Positions 14,212-24,308 of a stretch of DNA of 64,000 bases are shown here, in pieces. The DNA is from Neonectria sp. B-13. Taxonomy: Eukaryota > Ascomycota > Sordariomycetes > Hypocreales > Nectriaceae. A program made the translations under genes and the position numbers. The notes below the pieces were generated by a model. It did no database searches. It saw only the letters and a list, made by a program, of their open reading frames with translations, and was not told where the DNA came from. The stretch is from NCBI GenBank assembly GCA_002682825.1, contig NOKP01000004.1:1113607-1177606 (forward strand), written 5' to 3'. Numbering within the stretch: position 1 is the stretch's first letter; each line of letters opens with the position of its first letter.

Positions 14212-15528
14212 GGTGGCTTAAGGGGGGTGGGTTGCAATATTTGAGCTTATTCCCCTGGACTCTGGGAAGGATCTCAGATGGGAGTGTCGAGCAACGCCTT
14301 GGGGATGGAGATGCGTTTACGCAGGTAGAGAAAGCAAGAATGTCTGTCGAGATCTCTACCCATCCCGAAGGCGGAGCTCGGGGGGGATAATATATGAACA
14401 ACGGATATCAGGGCCTTGGTGCAACCGTTGCAACGCTCCCCCAAACACGTCGTCCTGAGGTTATATTACCAGATATGCCCAAGGTCCAAGCAAAAGTGTA
14501 AATGGGCTAATATTGAAATCCCTTTGTCCATGCTCAGTTCGACGCCGGGTGCTCAGCCCTCAAGCTCGGAAAATAGTGCTGGAGACGGCTCATTCATCTC
14601 AGTACCTAGATACGAGACCGAGGTGTTCACATATGCATCTGGAATTGACCATTCACAAGCAACGCCACAGACGGATGACGTCCCGGGCCCTGTTCGAGGT
14701 AAATGCTACTTTCGCGACCGCGACCGCGACAACGTCGTACCCCAGTTCCGCAAGATACCCGATCGGCTACGACTCTGCAAGGCGTCGAATCCTATCCCAA
14801 ACCCAAAACTTCGGGTCCATACGTATATGATGCGTGCGAGTGCGACCTGCCTGCGCTGAGGGTGATTCTGAGAATAGACTACCTAATACCCTGATCCTAA
14901 CCTTAACTAAAACTCTAGCCCTAACCTAAATACTAGCTACCAACCAGCCCTAATTGACTCTTGCCTGTTAACCCTAAATTTCCTGTATACCTTACTAACG
15001 ATGAAACTGAGGTTTGAAGTTGAAGTCATCGGTGCACTCGCTTGAGCTAGCATCAGTATGCGGTGAATCCACTGCCGGCGTGGTGATGGGGTGGTTCTCC
15101 ACCTGAAAAGCTTCTCAGCTGGGGTGTCCTCCTTTGATCGCTTCAACCTGAGGGGAACATGTCACGGATCGTCTCCGGCCGATGTTGATACGTGGACACT
15201 CATACTTCCGGACAGGGGTAGACCAACTCTGGCGTTGAGGCAGCTGCAGCGCGTCTCTTTGGGATTGGCATGTTTGAATAAAGTGAGATGATCTTCCCGG
15301 AAGCCAAGACGAGTATTGAATCGAGACAGGGATTCCACCAAGCCCACGTCGATATAATAATCGTCCCCGCAAAACAGGCCTGGCGGGGAAGCTGGAGAGG
15401 GATGAGGGATGAGGGATGGGTAAGCAGCAAAGAATGTCATTGATGGAGGAATAAGAGAGGAGATAACCCGCCAATCCCATCCAAGTACGTGGTACAGTTA
15501 AGCTCTTTGGATAATTCCTTGTCCGACC
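14212..15528. other. intergenic: transporter promoter and DUF2264 3' region
   Basis: No supported gene. Next to the transporter ATG lies its presumptive leader and promoter. The centre holds a CCCTAA-rich patch annotated separately. The right end should be the 3' UTR of the DUF2264 gene. Confidence 0.6.
14884..14978. repeat. degenerate interstitial telomere-like repeat
   Basis: Three exact CCCTAA units (14919, 14948, 14972) and near copies such as CCTTAA and CTAACC lie in about 95 bp. TTAGGG/CCCTAA is the usual filamentous-fungal telomere unit. The tract is too degenerate to be an active telomere; it could be a relic of a break repair or chance A/C-rich sequence. Confidence 0.4.
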
Positions 15529-17779
15529 TCAGTTGGAGATTATCGGTATGCCATCCATCTGTTCCACCAGCCAGTCTGGCAGTGCAGGAGGCTTTTCCCA
15601 ACCCTCCAGATAGCTCTGCTTGGCTACGCCGGCCGCAGCAGGCTTGGCATATATGGCGGAGACGTACCAAACCTTCTCACCTGCGTGGATGGTGTGTTGA
15701 AGTGTCGGGATTGTGCTTCGACTCTCGATCAGATTCGAGTTCGGATCCGCATTCACCAGCATGGCCTCACGGCCATTCATGGCCTCCAGAGCCTTGATGC
15801 CCACTGCGCCTGCCGATGCCGCAAAAGCCCCCGACTTACCAGTTGCCCAACCAGCCGCGAACTTGATATCATAATTGCCAATTATCTTAGGAGACGTTCC
15901 TTCGTGTGTCTCCTCGTTGTATAGGCCCAGAGATCGCCCAGTAACTGAGTCCACGTTCCTAATGGCGAAGGAACCATCAGCAGTCATGACGTCTCGGCCG
16001 CTCTCGATACGGTGAACTCGAAGATGCCAGTTCGGCGTCTCCTCTTCTGGTGGGATCAGCGTGGTTGTAATCTTGACATCCGGAAATGGCTTCCACTCAG
16101 AAACAAGAACAGGCTTGCCGCCAAGATATTTGATTCCAGCGTGCTCGCAAAGCCTTCTCGCCTTCCAGTACTCGCCCCCATCATCCGAGAGGCCAAGTTG
16201 GGAAGCCAGCGAATACTGCTCAAGCGAGAACAGTCCTGGAGGCACCGAGTATCCGAAGGCACTGCTATACGCAAATCCTCCGTACTTTGCATGAGTTCCT
16301 TTCATTGGGTAGCTACACGCCTGTCCCGAAGACAAAAGCATGCAATGACCTCCAAGGTAACTGAGAAGAATCAGATTTTTGCCCACGTATATTGGAGACT
16401 GGTACTCGCCTCATTATGTGCCCAGGGTGCTTGAGGGTTTTGATGCTCGGAATGACACCACTTGCGGTTTCCTCTTTGGATGTCCAGAAGGGATGATCGT
16501 CTGGTACAGCTAGGCAGATGAATGCCAAACATGACCAGTACTACCACTCGTCAGACGCTAGCTCTCCCATGAATTAGGTTACATCTTACTGGGCTCCCTG
16601 GACTGTTGTAGTTCTCTGCCATCTGCTTCCAGTCAGTCAAAGTAATTGAAGCTTGGAATTGGTCGATACTCACATACATGTTTGGGTAGGAGTACCCAAT
16701 CGACAATGTGCCGCTGGAAGTCCAAATGTCGTCCTGAGTCTGCCACCAGCGCAGGTTACGGAGTACAATGCCCTTGACCATTCCCCAAGTCAAAGGTTCG
16801 GGTAGTTCAACTCCGGCATAAGCCAATGCTCCCCAGAAAGAAACCATGGCGAATCGATAGATGACACTGCGTCCGAACGGGATGGCCCTTCCTTCGTCGT
16901 CAAAGTAATGGACCAAATCTAGAGCAAACAACTGTGCTCGCTTCTTGAATTCATCTGCGCGTTCTGGGTCCTCTTCCCCTGCCAACTTCGCATAAAGGAG
17001 CTGTAGGAAGTGTATAGCGAAGCTAGAGGAGTAATAGTCCATTTCTAATTATCTCAGCATTTGTACTCCATTCGGGGCAATGAGACTCACGATGGATTCC
17101 TTCCGGTCCGTCGTTGGACCAGCCATCTCCGCGGTAGAACGTGTCGAGGTGTTTGATGTCACTGTCAAGCCGCTCCTGAGAGAATTTGGCGCCGTGCTTC
17201 TTCAATCCCAGGTTCGCGAATACGCGGAACCATAGCCAGTTTGTGTTTGGCATGCTATGTCAGGTTAGTGACTAGGCAAACAGAGCTGGGAATAGTGTCG
17301 GACTTCTTTTCATTAATCGAGTTTCCTAGCCAAGCCTCGACATTTCCTCTCTCCTTTTCAGAGAAGTGGTTCCAAATGTCCGGTATGACAGCTAGCGCAA
17401 AGCCCAAGGGACATGATTCTACCATCCGTTGGTCGTTATCCAGAGGATATCCCCAGTACTCGGGGTTCTCAGGATCCGTGCCCGACTTGATGCCTTGGAT
17501 CCACCACTCTGCTCCATGATATTCACCACCGCCTGCAAGCAGGGCAGCTAAGCCCCAGAGTGGCCGACAGATTCCCTCAATCTCTGAGGCAACTTGGTCG
17601 AACCGCACAGCGGTAGCACCAGGGCATTTGACCCGAGCCTTCTGTGGGGAGAAGAAGGGTTCGAGAGGGTCGAGGAGCGTGCGAAGAAGGTCTTGAACAG
17701 AAGCCCGGTCTGTGACATCGATTTTGGAAAAGGGGTGTTTTCCATCGTAACCGAGGCATAGTCCTTTAGGTGCGTCCAT
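15529..17779 (-). CDS. DUF2264 family protein
   Basis: Six exons: 17779-17304, 17254-17091, 17044-16674, 16622-16590, 16540-16410, 16360-15529; 668 residues. The start MDAPKG has a good context (TTCACCATGG). Seen: [19 protein letters not shown], then [40 protein letters not shown], and [19 protein letters not shown]. These match the DUF2264 (PF10022) proteins I know from fungi and bacteria. Known: the N-terminal part is an alpha/alpha-toroid resembling polysaccharide-lyase folds; a specific reaction has not, to my knowledge, been established. Inference: carbohydrate-active, cytosolic (no signal peptide seen). Odd: intron 1 uses donor GTCCGA, and intron 5 appears to be GC-AG (GCGAGT), the only join that keeps the conserved reading frame. 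The transporter downstream suggests a possible link to sugar or uronate uptake. Confidence 0.85.
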
Positions 17780-18589
17780 GGTGAATAGCAAGTGATCAAT
17801 CTAGTTCGATTTCGGTTTCGAATAGGCAAGAAGTCAACTTGACATTTGCCAAGAGGAAGAAGGGGAGAGCGACATCTCATAAAGAAAGCTCGCCGCGATT
17901 TCGGGGTGATCCTAACCCGAAACCGTGCCTAGTGGCTCAGGCAAATGCGACTATAACATCCGCTGATGGGTGCAGTAGATGGTACCCTGCTCGGTCGTGC
18001 ATGATGCACATCGTTTGTTGGAGGTAGGATTAGCGGGGTGGTGTTGAGCTTCAACCACGAGATGCGGGGAGACGGATAAATGGAAAAAGACTCGGAAAAG
18101 ACCCGCGATTAACCATCCTTGCAGTCGAATGTAGTACATGCCGGTAGATATTGACGTTTCCATTCTATATTTAAGGTGAGAGATAACTAGGTTCTTCATG
18201 CTCGTGTCATACAGATAGCCATGTTTGTGCTGGGCGAGCTTTGTCAGCGATGGGTGTCGCAAGATGCATCAGAGCCAAGCAGAATACCCTGGAGAACGGC
18301 AAGATTTCTCCAACCAAAACACCAACAACCAGACAAGGGACTCGAAAACTCCAAGAAAGCCTCAGCGGCGAAGAAAGAACCCCGGCGAACCCATGACTGC
18401 CATTTTCGAACTTTTAAACGTGTCTTCCGTCTACGGTATGGTGTCTACCATCTAGAGCGTACTCAGCGGGGATGAAGGGCACGTCTCACAACTTCCACCA
18501 ACACACAAACACAAGTCGGATGGTTCGCTCCGATGATCTCGAAGTTGCATTTCCTCATCCCTCTCATAGCCTACCACGCATAATCGATA
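17780..18589. other. divergent promoter region between DUF2264 and ASXH genes
   Basis: 0.8 kb with only short frames. It should hold both promoters, since the flanking genes point away from each other. Confidence 0.6.
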
Positions 18590-19516
18590 ATGCCACACCA
18601 AGAAGCTGGCGACGACAGCAAGGACTTGCCGTCCTCATCCCCTCTCTCCTCAATCGGAGAGCTCGACATCTCTCTTGGCACGCCAACCAAACTGCCACCC
18701 GCAGAATTGCCACTGGTAGACGACACCAAGTTGTCATCGCCTTCTGGAAACAAGGATTCCCCGACTGTCGCAAAGCCAAGGGCAGGCAAAAGGAAAGTCG
18801 TCGTCAGACGAGCCGCCAAGAAATCGAAATGGGATGCTGAGAGCATCCTCGCCGACCCCAAGTCACCCCTAGCTTCTGCCGACCTGAGAGTGAGTGAGGC
18901 AGGCGAATGCGGCATCATATTTGCGGAATGCTGACTTTGTCTTCCGCAGACCATATTATCTAACCCCATGGCCTGGGATGTGCTTGACAAAGACGACAAA
19001 GCTGAAATACTGGCACTCTTCCCGGACGATCAACATGTCTTGGGTGTTGGCACCGACGATGCCTGTCCTGACTTTGCGTCGCTCATGAACGACGACAGCT
19101 TCCGCCACGACTGCGCCGCATACACCGAGAACATCGCGCAAGGACGCCACGACCCCGAATGGCTCGCGTCAGCCTGGGCGGCCCACGAGAGGCGGAGAGC
19201 CGGGGATTTCGATGAGCACCTGGAAAACAAGTTCAGGGACGACTGGGAGGTCGAGCTAACGCCAGAGCTGAAGTCCCCGAGCGGTGGTGCAGCTCCGAGC
19301 GAGGGCGACGTTACGATGGAGGATCCAGAGCCGGAGCAAGGCGATGCGCAGAAAGACGAAATCGAAGTTGCAGACGAACTGCAAGCAGATGTCATGGATC
19401 ACGGTGAAGCCGAGACTGAGGCCAAGGTCGAGCAAAAGGTCATGGCTGTTTCTCGGCCGCGGAGGAGCACGAGAATGGTCAGTGGGAAGGACAAGAGCGA
19501 GGATGAATTGGCATAG
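18590..19516 (+). CDS. Asx homology (ASXH) domain protein
   Basis: Two exons: 18590-18889 and 18950-19516 (60-nt intron, donor GTGAGT, acceptor CAG), 288 residues. Seen: a Ser/Pro/Lys-rich N-terminus with a basic stretch (KRKVVVRRAAKKSKW, about residues 67-81) that could be a nuclear localisation signal, then AESILADPKSPLASADLRTI and LSNPMAWDVLDKDDKAEILA followed by LFPDD. That is the core of the ASXH domain (PF13919). The C-terminal half is acidic and low in complexity with RPRRSTRM near the end. Known: the ASXH/DEUBAD module of metazoan ASXL activates the deubiquitinase BAP1; in fungi such proteins are nuclear candidates without a defined role. Inference: a chromatin-linked deubiquitinase partner. 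The domain call is firm, the function is not. Confidence 0.8.
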
Positions 19517-19968
19517 GCGATGGCGCATGATTTCCGGAAGAACACCCTATGGGACATCTACGCGGTTCCCTTTAGACCAGACATATAGAGACTCCATCGA
19601 CGATGATTTCAACATGCTGGTTTATTCGTCTTTGGGCCTAGATGTTTACATTTAGACTACTTACCTCCCTCTTGGACATGCCTGTGGCGGGGTAGTCCAG
19701 TGGACGCCCCACTGGTTTCCAGTGACGTCGGCAGCGGGCAGAGAGTCATCACAACCCGCCTGGATAATCCATCCTTAGGTTTTAGCAGCTTAGGCGCAAC
19801 TACAAGGTCAACCCAAGGACGGCAGTAAATCCCTTCCTACATTGCCTCACCTCACTTCAGCCTTTGGAACTCGACCTCATTGAAGAAACAAAAACCACAA
19901 CCACAAGACGTTCCCACGATAGCGCCTCACAGTGCATGCGATTTAGTCCCGGAGAAGTCTCACCCAGA
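19517..19968. other. intergenic: ASXH 3' region and ELP5 promoter
   Basis: No gene seen. A small hairpin (CCAGTGG at 19697-19703 with CCACTGG at 19709-19715) lies in the middle; its role is unknown. Confidence 0.5.
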
Positions 19969-21117
19969 ATGGCGCCCACCTCCAACGCCCACACCCGCTC
20001 CCACAGCATCCTGCTGCTGCAAAAACTCTTGAATCTTCGCGACGGCGCGAGCCCACTTACCCTCGTCATCGACAGTCTCGAGCAGCCCGCGCAGCTTGTT
20101 CTGAGCGAGTTTGTCTCACGGGCAAAGGTACTTACTTTCCTTTTGCCCAGCTGCGCGAGTTCTGAGCTAAGAGAGAAGCGCAGATTGCCAAGACGTCCGT
20201 GATATTCCTCTCGTTTGTGACGCTCAAGAAACCCCGGGATGTCGACATCTTCGTCAAAGCCGCGGGCAAAGACCTGAACTCCGTCCGACGGGAATTGGTT
20301 GCTCATTATCCCGCATTCAACCCCCAGGCAGCCAAAGAAAAACCCACACAGAGTGAGTCCGAGAGCGTCCCTTGGTGAGAATTCCAACTCATCATTTCTG
20401 CTAGGGGCTGTTGTCATTATCGACTCCCTTAACGCGCTGGCTTCCACTGCCCCCGAGTCGCTTGCGAGCTTCCTCTCTAGCATAATCACGCCCGCCGTCT
20501 CCATCGTGAGTACATACCACGACGACGTTCCCATCGTGCTGCCCAAGTCCTTTAGCGAGTACGAGCCCCATCCCTTCACCATCTTGTGCCACCTGGCGAC
20601 CGCCATCTTGCGGCTCTCCAGCCTGTACCAAGAGATTGAGCGGCAAAGAGCTCGGAACAGGAGCATCCAGGAGCCAGAATGGGGTCTAGGCGAGGATCGC
20701 GAGGGGGTGCTCGTGGGGCTCAAGGGGCGAGGAAGGGACAAGAGCGACGACAAGGACGGGGTTGTGATGCACATGGAACTACGACGACGCAGCGGTAGGA
20801 CTGTGTCCGAGAAGTTCATCCTCAGTCGGAAAGACGCCTCTGCATCACCGGTACCCTTAGCCCCTGGCAAAGTCTGCCTGCTGAAGGACCACCCGATGTT
20901 CGGAGCGCCCGCGGACGACGGCGAGACGGGCGAGGGCGAGGAAGAACCCGAGAGCACGTTCAACCTCGGGCTGACGGACAAACAAAGAAAAGATCGAGAG
21001 GGAATTGTTCTGCCGTACTTCGATGCGCAGACGGATATCGGGGCGGGAGAGGGAGGCAGGATATTGTATGAGATGGGGAGGGAGGATGACTTTGATGACG
21101 AGGAGGATGAGATATAG
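19969..21117 (+). CDS. ELP5: Elongator complex subunit Elp5 (Iki1)
   Basis: Three exons: 19969-20127, 20184-20352 and 20405-21117; 346 residues. Start MAPTSNAHTRSHSILLLQKL resembles the N-terminus of Aspergillus Elp5 as I remember it. Seen: a RecA-like core with SPLTLVIDSLEQ, then VIFLSFVTLKKP and AVVIIDSLNAL, lacking a Walker A P-loop as expected for Elp5. The C-terminus is acidic, ending DDFDDEEDEI. Known: Elp4, Elp5 and Elp6 form a hetero-hexameric RecA-like ring that binds tRNA in the Elongator complex, which starts cm5U34/mcm5s2U34 modification of wobble uridine; the complex is cytosolic. A long antisense frame over this gene is a shadow. Alternative start at an upstream in-frame Met (MRFSPGEVSPR) is possible but less like the family. 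Confidence 0.85.
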
Positions 21118-22006
21118 TTCGATGAATCGTACGAGAAAAAAGAAGAAGCATTGATTCAATGTAGACGAGTGCGTTTTTGAACCTGGTGATAATTTCAGAA
21201 GAGCATTGCTAATGCCACGACCTCGTTTTGCTATTGCCACAAGCAGTACAGTTCCCTATATGCAACTCCCTTGCCAAATTGTTTAAAGTATATAAATGCT
21301 AAGTCTATAGGTGTCCCGAGCACATATACAAGGTGCCTAAAGTCTCAGTGCCTAAGTTAAGGCTAAAGGGTTAAAGGTTATAGGTCTAAGATCTCAGAAC
21401 TTAAGTCCGACGTCTGAGTGCCTACGCCAAGGATGGGATGACGGCTCATGTTATTGCTGGAACCAGACCACTTCACTACAAATACTGCCAAAAAAGTCTG
21501 GGGGCGGTGTATTAGAGAAGAGAACAGGGAGGAATCCTCAACCAATTGTTAATTCATGAAGATGAAACAGAGACGGAAGTTCTGGTGTTAGTCCACCCCA
21601 CCGCCTGTCGTTTCGTGTCTGTGGCGAGGTGGCATGCCAAGCCCGTTATCTAATCAGCACACCCCGGGCGCCGGAACCAGTTGGAGGAAGCTCAAGCAGC
21701 ATTACGACCTCTGAAGACGACACCACCACAAACTCTCCCAACACGACGACACTCTCACAGCCTCAGGGTCCACGACTCTTCCTGCCTAAGCGACACACCG
21801 GCTTCAAACCCGGCTCGCATCAACCTCGTGGCCTCTCTCCCTCTGCTTCTGCCTGTCCGGCTCCAGACGCCATCTCCTTCCGGCCTTCTTGACACGTTTG
21901 GTCCCAAGGGCGCCAGGGGGATTTCGATAAATCCACCACCCACCCCTTCGACCTCATCCCGCCGTCTTCACCACAGCTCTCTCCTCTCCAAACAGCCGCC
22001 GCCGCC
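21118..22006. other. intergenic: ELP5 3' region and SEC22 promoter
   Basis: No supported gene. Around 21330-21430 there are degenerate repeats of the type AGTGCCTAAG/TCTGAGTGCCTA. From 21640 on the sequence is C/T-rich, like the SEC22 promoter and leader. Confidence 0.55.
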
Positions 22007-22782
22007 ATGATCTACTCAACGCAAATATCCAGGCTGGACGGTATGCGCCTCCGGTGTCGAGCCGCCACGGCGCAACACGGCTAACCCCAAACCTTTCCCA
22101 GGCCTCATGCTCTGCGCCTCCGTCGACGAAGAACAGGTAAACCACCACCAGCCTATCCCCTCCGCTTGTCCGAACTGGCATTGATGCTTCTGTCTCTCTC
22201 TAGGCCGAAGCCAACCTCGCCGAAACCAAGCAAAACGTCCGCCAAGTCCTCCGCAAGCTCACCCGCAACTCGGAGGCGCAAGCCAGCATCGAGACGGGCG
22301 CTCACACGCTGCACTACCTCATCGACCAGGACATCGTCTTCCTCGCCGTCTGCGCCGCCTCGTACCCCCGCAAGCTCGCCTTCACCTACCTCGCCGACCT
22401 GGCAAATGAGTTCACCACCACCTACCCCACCGCCCAGGTCCACTCGCCCTCACTGCGGCCCTACGCCTTCATGGAGTTCGACAACTTCATATCCAAGAGC
22501 AAGAGCACCTACGCCGACGCCCGCGCTACCCAGAACCTCGACAAGCTCAACGACGAGCTGCGCGACGTCACAAAGGTCATGACTAAGAACATTGAGGATC
22601 TGCTGTATCGCGGCGACAGCCTCGAGCGCATGGGCGAGCTCAGCTCTCGCCTGCGGGACGACAGCAAGAAGTACCGCCGCGCCGCCGTCCGCATCAACTG
22701 GGAGCTGCTGATCAAGCAGTACGCCCCCTTTGCGGGCCTGGGGCTCATCATTCTTGTCTTCATCTACTGGCGATTTTTCTGA
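22007..22782 (+). CDS. SEC22: ER-Golgi R-SNARE Sec22
   Basis: Three exons: 22007-22040, 22102-22136 and 22204-22782; 215 residues, close to the 214 of yeast Sec22. Seen: an N-terminal longin domain beginning MIYSTQISRLDGLMLCASVD, the SNARE motif from about residue 125 (NLDKLNDELRDVTKVMTKNI and EDLLYRGDSLERM, with Arg at the zero layer) and a C-terminal anchor (YAPFAGLGLIILVFIYWRFF). Known: Sec22 drives fusion of COPII vesicles with the Golgi and also works in retrograde traffic. The small first two exons are needed to build the longin N-terminus. The next gene on the right converges on it, with about 0.45 kb between stops. Confidence 0.95.
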
Positions 22783-23237
22783 GGACAACACATATATATG
22801 TATGTAGCTATACATGTCCACCACCATTCAGCGAGGCGCACCCGCATGTTTCTCTTTTGGGCTTTTCAGTGTCAGTTATGGGAGAAGGAGCGATGAGGCA
22901 AGGGTTTTGGAAGATATCCCGTGGCATCGGGGCGACGATGGGGGATCTCTTGCAAATGGCTATGTACATTATGTCACTATTTACGTTGGCTTCGTCATGT
23001 CCAGTTCGCTTTGTTAGTCTCTAGCGAGCTCGTCAAGGTCGTAACCTTTTTGCGCTCTCGCTCGGTCCATGCCGCCTAGTTCGTGTTGCCCTTTTCATCC
23101 ATGGCAGAATTCTCTTTGAGACGCCAGACTCCATATTCAAAACCTCATCCCAAGTGCGTCAAATCAGCAATCGTGGTAAAAGAAAGACCAAAAGAACCCT
23201 GGACGGTCTGGTCCCGGTGGCATGGCAACTTCACCGC
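22783..23237. other. convergent 3' region
   Basis: Between the stops of SEC22 and the minus-strand unknown gene. No gene seen; presumed 3' UTRs. Confidence 0.6.
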
Positions 23238-24308
23238 CTACATCACCTGGCAGCTATCTGTTTGTGCCGGTTGTGAGGATGTCGGCGCGGTTGTCGTATG
23301 CTGCCATTCAAGGTGTTCCTGGAAGGCGGCCATGTCTTCGTAGCCGAGATCTGGGTGATAGGCGTCGTCGTCGTCGTACTCCTCCTGGGGCTCGGCCGAC
23401 TCGTCTTCGCAGTACGGACACAGGAGACCGGCCAGCCAGTCGCGGTGCTGCGGCGCTACATGGTTTGCAATGGCCACGGGCGCGAACACGACCTGCTTCT
23501 CCTGATGGCTGGACATGGCGAAGCCGGTTGCTTGCCAGTGTGGGTTGTCCGTGGTCGGGGACAGAGTCAAGATCGGTGATGCCGCGGCCTCCTGAAAGGT
23601 CCGAATCGAGGGCATGGACTCGAGGTCTTCCCAGATGATGTGCCCGTCGCAATAGTCGCATACAAACGCCACATCGCGGTCGCTAAATCGCTGGAACGAC
23701 CCGATACCGTTGCATAGTTGGAGCTCCTCTCGGTATCTTCGCTGGTATTCCGCCTCGTCGGGGACGGCCCGGTCTCTTGTCCACTCGCGCTGTTTCCGGT
23801 ATACCAAGAAAGCCCCAAGACAGCGCGAAGAGGCCTCCTTCTCGGAAGTGAAGATGCGACGCGCGGCTCGGCATTGCGCGCGATGGAGCTGTCGCTGGAG
23901 GTCGTGCGTCTCGCGCACCCAGACGGGGTTAACGGGACCGCCTGAGCGGCTCCAGTCTCTGAGGTTCTGGATGTGAGTGTTGAATAGGGCCTTCAAAGCC
24001 TTCAATTCTTCTATTGATTCATCTGGGGGTCCAAGTTAGAGTCTTGGTTGAGGTGCAAACACCATGGCATTGCCGAGGGGCAACGTACGTTTGCGATCGT
24101 TTTCGTAGTATATCTGTCCATTGACGAGGGGTGCGAGGTCCTGAAAGTCCCTCTTGGCCTCGTCGAGCACCTGGGTAAGGGCTCGGACTTGCTCGTGTTC
24201 GTCGGGTCCCCACTGACGCTTATCGGCTAAGCTGAGGATGCGCAGCCCTTCGGCGATCAGGTTCGCGATGGCCGCCAGCAACGTCCCGACCGAGTCGAAG
24301 CTGCTCAT
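23238..24308 (-). CDS. unknown protein with two CxxC pairs
   Basis: Two exons: 24308-24089 and 24022-23238 (intron donor GTACGT, acceptor CAG); 334 residues. I do not recognise the family. Seen: a helical, partly hydrophobic N-terminus (VGTLLAAIANLIAEGLRILS), a charged helical middle (about 75-165) rich in Arg/Gln, then a pair VCDYCDGHIIWEDL near residue 210 and a second pair LLCPYCEDE near 280, separated by an acidic run DDDD from HLEWQH. Inference: the second pair with the two His could form a C2H2-like zinc site, C-x2-C...H-x3-H with a long loop; the first pair may bind zinc too. No signal peptide. It could be a fungal-specific zinc-binding protein of the nucleus or cytosol; the splice join (RKHESIEEL) is in frame but not confirmed by homology. 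Confidence 0.65.

Noticed and set aside
19857..20981. 374-codon minus-strand frame
   Set aside because: Antisense to ELP5 exons and introns; Ser/Arg-rich with no domain.
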